This document shows positions 27,901 through 36,900 of a stretch of DNA of 64,000 nt, piece after piece. Numbering within the stretch: the stretch's first letter is position 1; every line of letters starts with the position of its first letter. Where the stretch lies: the NCBI RefSeq assembly GCF_000327385.1, contig NW_008709220.1:1570158-1634157 (forward strand). Reading direction: 5' to 3'. A program made the translations under genes and the position numbers. The stretch is from Lottia gigantea. Its lineage: Eukaryota; Mollusca; Gastropoda; Lottiidae. The notes under the pieces were generated by a model that was not told the DNA's origin, searched no databases, and worked only from the letters and a program-made list of their open reading frames with translations.

Positions 27901-30900
27901 CTGGGTTTTATACATTGTATCACATTTTACTGTTATATATTGTTAGGACTTGATATCACTTAACACTTGGATTGTCAGTAACTTTAATGAGGGTTTTTTA
28001 CTGTTATGTATTGAATGAGTAAATGTTTGAAAATGCAATTTCAGCTAAATATATTTCTTAAATCTTGTCTTGTCAGCAGTTTGAATGACATTTTTTGACT
28101 GTAATGTTTCTGATTGTAAACATTTGACATCTTTTATCAATACATGGGATTTCCGTAATTTGAATGACCTTCTTTTCGATTCTTTTTTATTATTTGGGTG
28201 AACAAGCGTTCATGCTCAAATATATTGCTTATGACATTAAGTACACAGTGTCAATTCTTCAAAACAAATATTTTACCCCCATTATATCAAAACTAATTTA
28301 TTCTATTCCAATTTATTTTAATATTACTCAATAATTTCAACTTTATGACAAGTTTTAACTAAATAGTAGACATTTAAATTGTCATTTTATTATAGTTGAA
28401 GATAAACACAGGTAGTTAGAGCCAATATTTGATTAGATTCTGTTCTAATTTCTTTACACAATGATGTAAGATGAAGAGATAAGAGTTGAACACCTGATGT
28501 CAATCTGTAATCTGCCTGTCAACGATTCTACAGAGTCCACAAGTTATATTTACACTGATTGTAATAAGGGCTGATTCTGAGTTGGGGTTTAAGAGAGTTC
28601 TTGACTTATTTTGTTGAAGTTCGTGATTTTTGTTGAAGTTGTTCATCTTTAAAATATGATTCGACACCAAAATTGGGTGACCACTACCTCCCTCTAAGAG
28701 GTCTTATTTACTCCTACCCCAACCTGTAAGTTAATAAAGGACTGGTTCTGAATTGGGGTTAAAAAATGTTGAAAATTGTGCATCTGTGAAACAGCGTGTT
28801 AGCATCCAAAATAAGGAGCCGCATACTACCCCCGTCCCTATCCCCTACCCAGTAACCCTCCCCACCCTCCTTCTACTACCTCCTCCCCCCCACCCCTCTG
28901 CCCTACTCGTCAACTCCTACCTGCGAATTAATAAAGGTGTTGACAGGTAAATAGATACAGGTGAGATAAAGAAGGTGACACCTGAACTAATGATAAAACA
29001 ATACCTGACTAATTAGTATATTATATCTATCTGGTCTTGTTTTATAATTATAACATATTATAGTAATCTTATACCATCTACACACTTCATATATACACAA
29101 GTAGATTAACAGATAATCTGGATTAGGAGATGCTAGGATTAAGAGATCTGCATCTTTATAATTATGACATCTCAATCAGAGATAGGTGATGGAGAATAGT
29201 TTCTTTAAAAAATATTATCAGCACCTTCGTCTCTTCAATTGACAGAGATTCTTTTATATAACTGTCAATACATATTATGAGATTAACAAGGATTAAGAGA
29301 TGCTGAGATTAAGATGAGATCTGAATCTTTATTATTATGACATCTCCATTAAATATAGGTGATGCCCAACAAAAGACATGTTTAGAAAATTTGAAATCAG
29401 CAGCTCAATCTTTGAAGCCATGACCATGTTCTCAAATTTTACAATATTTGGGTGAATTAATCTTAAAAGATAATATATGATGATAATGTGGTCACATGAC
29501 ATTAGCTTTACTTACAAATTCTGACAGATTATCACTTTTATTGATGTCTTATATTCAAATTTCACAATATTTTGTGTTTATATTAATAATTAATCTTTCT
29601 AAAAACACACAGAATAAAAATGATGATTATGTGATCACATGACAGTGGCTACTGTCAAACTTTTTTAGGGTAAATGATCCCTATTTTGTTTGACACTCAA
29701 ATTTCACAATATTTTGACTGTTTAACACTCCGATTAATTCCCATTTTAAAAGTTTTCAATGTTGAGAGTAGTTATTATATTAAAATAAATCTCTAGATGT
29801 CAGTATTAACTCAGTATACCTGTCATATCTCCTAGTGTCAGACTGAAATTACTGTTATTATTTTACATGTCTGGTCTAACTTTACCTCCCTATTTTACCA
29901 GATTATATTACTCACTAATCAACAAAACAAAATGATCAAATCTCAATTTTCTAGAACATGATACCTGAATATCTAAAAGTCAAAATGATATTTTGATTTG
30001 AATAGTTGTATAGAATGAAATAAGAGGTTCACTTGTCATGTTTAAAATATAGTGGTTCGGTTACAAATAAATCATGGTTATTAAACTATATTGCTCATTT
30101 TCTCTACTAAATTGATAATATCAAATTATTGTAAACATAATTTAATAGAGGTCTTTGAATGGTATTTAGCAATTGTGAGTACGATATATAGACACAGCTT
30201 TATAGAACAACAATCACTGGTTAAAGTTTTATGCAATGTTTCGACGTGTTCACGTAATCACGTCATAGCTCATGCCAACGAAGATTTCTAAAGATTTTTA
30301 TGACAGTGTCAGATGATGTAACTGAGTTTTAATCTGAAATTTGTCAGTTTGAAATAAAAACAAAATAACACTCAAAGAAAACTGTTGTTCACATTTGAAT
30401 TGTTATGTCAATTTTAACTGCCATTTTGTATAAAGGTTATTGAATTCAAATGACAGCCATTGAAGATGCAAAAATTTGAATGACAAGCCAGTATTCTGAA
30501 TTTTGACCTTAGGTTTGAAAGTGTTGAGCAAATTGCTTCACGAAAGGAGTCTTTTGACTAGACTCTTCAAAGCTTTGTTTCCTTAACTCAGTTTTCAAAA
30601 TGTCATGATTTATTGTCAGTTTGTCAATTTCACTCCCAATTTTAACTTGTTCGAAGTGTTTTAAATATAAATTCGAAATTGAAGTTCTCTACAAAAAAAC
30701 AATACTATTTGATTGACACCTTTTGTTTTTAATTTTCTGTTAATTCAATGTTACATCACCAGTAGGATTTGACATCATAATTTTGCTGTCTAGAGGAGTA
30801 TTAAAACCCAGGGCATCCGATCAGATATTCTAAAATTTATCTCAGACTTGCTGTCTTAAATCAAGCTGCCATTGTTTACATGAACAAAATCATTATGTAT

Positions 30901-33900
30901 TATGAATAAAATTTAAACCCTACTGATGTAGAAATATCTTAACAACTTTCAGAAGCACTGGTCATGGAATCAGAATTTTCTTGGATTGAGTAGAATTTGA
31001 ACCCAAGGCGCCTGATTATTGCTGTTTGAGATAAAGTTGCCATGGTTTTTTTAAACCTAAGCCTCCAAAACAGCAATGTTACACCGTAAAATTCCTAATC
31101 ATAATTTTCATGTTACCCCATTTACTGAATATTAGACTGGACCATGTCCTTGTGTATTGGACCTAATTCTGACCCATATAAAATAAAGAGTCTATGTTTG
31201 TTCCCATGGACTGAATGTTAGACAGGATCATGTTACTGTGGTTTATTAGACTTAATTCTGACCCATGTAAAATAAAGAGTTTATTATTATAATTATTATG
31301 AATTATGTGTGAAATATCAAGCCTATTTTGGTGTCTGGGTGTCAGAATACCTGTAAGATGTGTAAGGTTACCTGTGATATAACAGTAAGATGATAAATTA
31401 TCTGATACACCTGTTATTAACCTGTCTATCTCTATATTTATTATAATCTCTGTTATTTATACACACTGTAATTATTACATTTTCTACATAGTTTGATAAT
31501 TATAACATTTCATAGGTCAATCAGTTCATACTCATGTCATGTCAAATCTCTTTAACACCTTCACCCACTATACTGTATTAATAGCGTAATGAAAGAGCGT
31601 GGAAACCATCTATGAGATTTCAGAGTTGTCATTCCACTATGACGTCGCGTCATATTATAGTCACCCTATACCACAGAGGAGATTTTCTGTGGGTTTTACG
31701 CCTCTGCTCTACCAACATCAATGTCGCTCTTTGATAATTTGTGACCACTAGGAGAATTAATCCAACGCAGCTTGTAAATTAACGTAGCGTGTTTAGTCCT
31801 TTATATTTGTTTAGATTAAATCATTTTCTCAAGTCTGTCAAATTATTTTTTATTTTTAATGAACATTTTTTTTAATGTATAAAAACAAACTTCTTCAAAA
31901 AAATCTTGTATTGATAAAGAAGTTTTTGAGGGGTGGGGAGAATGTTATTTTTACATCACTAGAGTGATAATTGTTCTATTGAAGACATGAAAAGATTATA
32001 AAAATATTTTACTGTCAGTTGAATTCGTTAAAAACATCTCATTAATATTTTTATACCTCACTAAACAGTTAGAAGAAATCTTTCAAAAAATTCAATAATA
32101 TTTATACAGAGCAAAACAATAAAATCTTCTCAAGTTTTGATAATATTTTTAGAAGCTCACTGATCAGTGGCTGGCAATCTGTGAACTGATTACAAAGTTC
32201 AATAATATTTTCATAAGCTGAAAGAAACGAGGACCTTTGTTAAAGATTTTCAATATTAAAAATATTTTATTAATCTCATTGTACAGGTGACGGTCATCTC
32301 TAAAACACTACAGATATTTTGTATAGAGTGTGAATACGTTTCAGTTGTGACATTGTCCAGTTAATAAAAACCTTTGATAAAATTATAAAGTTTCACAAAT
32401 ATTTTAATAGACTTACTCATCAGTTAACAGCAATCTTTAAAACAAGTTTCACAAATATTTCTATAAGCACATAACCAGAACAGTGGAAACACTTCAGACC
32501 ACTATTGTTTCAATTATCCTAAGGAAAACTTTCAATAATGTTATTTGTTGCTCGAAAAAGACTTACAAACTAACGTAATAAGATGTGATCGAGATCTATT
32601 TTGGGTGTTTCTGAAGAATGCAGTAAGCTGAAACGTCAAATAACAGGACAATAATATAGTTTTAAGAGTAATATTAATTTTAAGTTTATTGTTTTTGGTG
32701 TTAGGGTACGTATTGAGACAAGTCTCAATGAAAGCACTGGCCTAGGTCACAGAGCAATAGATAAGTCTATTGATTATATGAAAATTAGTTAGTCATTAGT
32801 ATGATTTTAGTTGAAAAGACACACACACAAACATACACTGCATGTTATATAATATACTGTATATAGATCAATAGATCTCCCTTGGTATAAGAAAATGATT
32901 AAAATATTGTTTTATGATTGAGATGCGAGGGGTCGCATGTTAATAAGTACCAGGGAGTAAAAGCCAACACTGGGCCAACTCTCGAAAGCTCAGGCACAGG
33001 CATCAGAATTTTTCACACCTTGAGGATAGGGATTGCCTTAAAAAGGTGCAAGTCACCTTCTGACGTTTCACTACTATACTAGGTGTGTAATATCAATTGT
33101 TATGAAAGTAAAATATTGTTAAAAAAATATAATGCAATTAGTTATGTAAGCCCTTGACAGTGAAACTATGTTAACTACCTCATTCACTTAGAGGTTGATC
33201 AAGGAAGGTGAGGCCCAGATTGAAAAATGTGTCAGAAATGTTACATTTTGTCACCAAATCTTACAACTCATTTGGAATTGACTTAGTTCATTAATCTACT
33301 GTTAATTTTCTTAATTTCTCTTTAATTAGTTGACAATTTTAACATATTGTATCTTTATTTATTTTAGAAAATTATAAAATTTGACATTTATGACGATTTC
33401 ATTTGGTTTTAATTAAGATGACAATAATTTTAATTAAAATGTTAAAAATGTTGTCATGGAAATCGTAAAAGTATTGAATACAGGGTGTGAAACTGACATT
33501 TACTACTATTAAAACACTTGATTTGTCAAACTAGCAACTTAGTATAACAATGTTACTAACTTCATACTTTATCTAAAACATGTGAAAATTAATTAGGGAT
33601 TTCTTGATGAGTTTAAGGACTTAATGAAGTAATTAACGACTTGCTTAATGATGTCAGTAGGTAGCCATCTTGGAAACAATGACCTTGCCCACTTCAAGGT
33701 CATGACATTTATGACCTTTGTGATCTCATTAGCACAAATGTCGTTAAAGTTGTATTAATTAAGGTGATATTTTTAATTAAGATGTTGGATTAAATCACCT
33801 GGGTTGAGAAAGATTATTACAGGTGTGTTCATCCTGACCCCCCTTCCCTGGATCAAACTCTGACCCTAGACACCTCAACCTATTCCACTCAACAACATTG

Positions 33901-36900
33901 CCCTATTCCACTCAACAACCCTCCCCTTTTTCACTTCAACAAGTTTCTTAAAGTTGAGGAAATTGATCGTAGTGATTTATTATGATTAAGATCAACTTCA
34001 CCCACAAACTTATTCCCCTACCATCCCCACCTCTATCACCCCTATTCTCAATGCTATTCTCAGGGTGGTGAAAACATTTTTTTTGCTGAAAAAACTCCTT
34101 TTTTTTCACAACAGTTAATGTTGGACTATTTTTATAATGTGTCTCACAAAAAATCTTCTTTTAACACTTGATGGGATTTATAAAACAAGTTACTTATTAA
34201 TACTTATTTTTGTAGACCAGAAAACTTATATTTTAACAATTTATCTGACGATATCTTTTAACATTTTGTAGTTAAGACGACGTAGTGATGTAGCGTTACC
34301 CCGAGTATTAGGAGGAAGGGGTTGTCCCCCTTTAATACATTCGGCTTCCTTGGTAAGCGTAATTCCTTGGTTTCTATCACAGCGTGTTTCTAAACTCTAA
34401 TTTCTAAAATTTTTAATTTTTACACTTATTTCATCACTTTCCATTTTATAACAAGTTTTAACTTTTTTTTCGTCTTTCACAATTCTCTCAATTCTTTAAC
34501 ACAATATTGAAAATAATTTTTAAGCTTTTACAATATTTTAGTCTGAAATTTGCTGACACCTGATAGTCAATTTTTGACAGATGTCAGTGAGGGAAGAGTC
34601 ATAAAAATCATTCCCTGTTATATGTTTGAGTAATACTTAGGGCAGGTTAGATAGCCTACAAGGGGACGGAGACAAGTAAATTTTAAATATGACCCATCGC
34701 ACTAATTTTGCGGTTATTATACTTGCACAAAGAAACCATTAGTAATATTGTAAAGTTCATCAAAAAGCAAGACTAATGTATTTCTGGCTCTATCTAATTT
34801 AACATCTTTTAAAATAATGAAATCAGCAAGTTTCAGACTAGCTTTTGATTTTAATGACTTCTGTTTTTATAATTTGATCTAATGATTATTTTTGCTTGTA
34901 TAGTAATATAACATTTCCTATTTTGCTTTTAATTCAATATCTTGGAAAGATTGACTGCTTTCTATGTGACTAACATACTCTTAATAAAGCCTAGTTTAAG
35001 ATTCGATATAAAACTGGTTATTCAGTGTTAGTCTTTGAACTAAAATTAATCTCTTTCTTGTGCTGCTTCAATATTTTCCATGATTGATTCAATCCCAAGA
35101 TAGGTAGATATGATACCCCTGTCAGTGATGCAAGTTGGAGGAACTGGAATTGAAAGAGCCATTAGGTTGAGATATTAAACTGTTCCCTGTGTGCTACAGA
35201 CTTTGCAAATTAAAGATCCAGTCATGGTTGGAAATATAAAAGAGTAGGCTATTGCTGCTGTCCTGGCAAAATTCTCCAAATTTCAAACTACATGGCAATA
35301 ACTGTCTTCATTACTTCAATAAGGTCTGAAAAGTAGAACGTAAAACAACATTACATTTTATTTCAACATCATCAACATCAAGATTTATAACATAATAACT
35401 TATTTTTGACTAACACAATCTTGAATAGCTTGAATAAAGTTTCTTGTCTTTGCTACTGTACTCCTGTCTGAAGCTTTAGTTTGTCTTAATTTATACTAAT
35501 AACATACTTGTGAAGGAACCTGGATAATATTTGATCTTAGATTTAGAAATCTCATAAGAGTGGCATTTCTATGATGGGGTCAGGGGAGCCATGGTCCCCC
35601 ATAAAAGATGCTGGCCCGGCTTTGCCTCCCAAACCCTCCCCCCCACTTTCAAATTTTTAATCATTTTACATAGTAAAAGAATGGCCTGTGGCCACTGATC
35701 ACCCCCCTCACCTGATGTTTCATAGAAAGGGCACTGTCTCATAAATATTATAATTTTATGTCCTTTGGTTCCTTTCCCAAATTTATTGGGATCGCAAGTT
35801 TGTTTTCACTAATAATTTAACCTAATAATAAAATTCTATTCATTATCAACAAAAATACTTTATAATCTTGAACTTATTCATTCTTCAGCCTTTATACTGT
35901 CACAACTATCCGAGTAGTAGATGATTTAAATTCTTTCATGGCTTGGTTCTTTTAATGCTTTAAGTACTGTGAATACTAGTAATTACTATAAATAGATATA
36001 GAGATATATGTCAATGTTTAATATGCATGTGCATGTTTCTATTTAGTTTATGTTAGTGCATGTTATTTGCTGTGTTCACTCTAGGATCGTTCTCTATTTG
36101 AGAAGAAGATTGGAAGCGCCTTCAAAGACCCACGATTAACTAAATCGAACGATATTTTAAATGAGGAGGAGGAAGAAGAGGTAAGACAAGGGCAGTAACT
36201 CTTACTGTATTAGTTACCTCCTTGTGGTTTAATGTGCACTACATCTGCTGAGAGTTTTGGATGTTCTTTAAGCTTTTCCCAAGTTTGTTTTTTCAGGCTG
36301 AATATACAGAAAATATTTAATATTAACTAAATATTCAGATACTGGATCACTGAAATTGTTTTCAAGTTTTTGAAAAGGATTCAAGAAATTAAATTTAATC
36401 AAAAAAACGGAACATATCTTTAGAACCTCATTGTTATAATTTAAAAACATTTCAACTGTGAAATAAATTTACTTATTGTCGTCTTTGAGAACTATTAACC
36501 AACTGTATTACTGCCATGTTAGTTTATGTTCGTAGTTTTGACAATTTGGTTAATTTCTGCATAAAGATGTTTTTTAAAAAAAGTAAAACAGTGTTTATTT
36601 TGTTTATATTTTAAGTTTGAAACATCTTTCAGGTGTAGAACTCTTTTTCAAAAGTTTGAAGATTGAAGTAAAATAATTCAGTGATCCTATAATTTAAATA
36701 TTAAAACAAACTGCTTTATTAACGCTGAATACACCTCGCACCTCGCCTCGCCTAACATTATATATACCTTAAAAATACCCATTGTATTGTTTTATAGTTT
36801 CAGTTGATATTTTATCAGAGATGATCAGACGATTTCAAGTGATTTTTTTTATTGTTTCCAAACAAACATAAACAGTCTATTTTATATTGAGGTAGTGTAG

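Larger units (their letters stand above)
17455..34271. other. IRAG-like intron g-h (16.8 kb)
   Basis: The longest intron seen. It carries two foldback elements (18.4 and 19.3 kb), the SINE-tail satellite (19.9 kb), diverged ~180-bp duplications (20.8, 24.4, 29.1, 29.4 and 31.1 kb), an 86-bp array (23.6 kb), SINE fragments (30.8-31.1 kb) and a small CpG-rich patch (31.6 kb). No exon with family similarity was found, but a short phase-0 exon could escape reading by eye. Confidence 0.55.
34353..36084. other. IRAG-like intron h-i
   Basis: AT-rich. Holds a diverged plus-strand SINE (about 35.1-35.37 kb) and a C-rich element with inverted ends (35.56-35.73 kb). No exon seen. Confidence 0.6.

Noticed and set aside
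28753-28950. Pro-rich 65-aa frame considered as an extra IRAG-like exon
   Set aside because: C-rich low-complexity DNA, no matching acceptor, and no similarity to the family.
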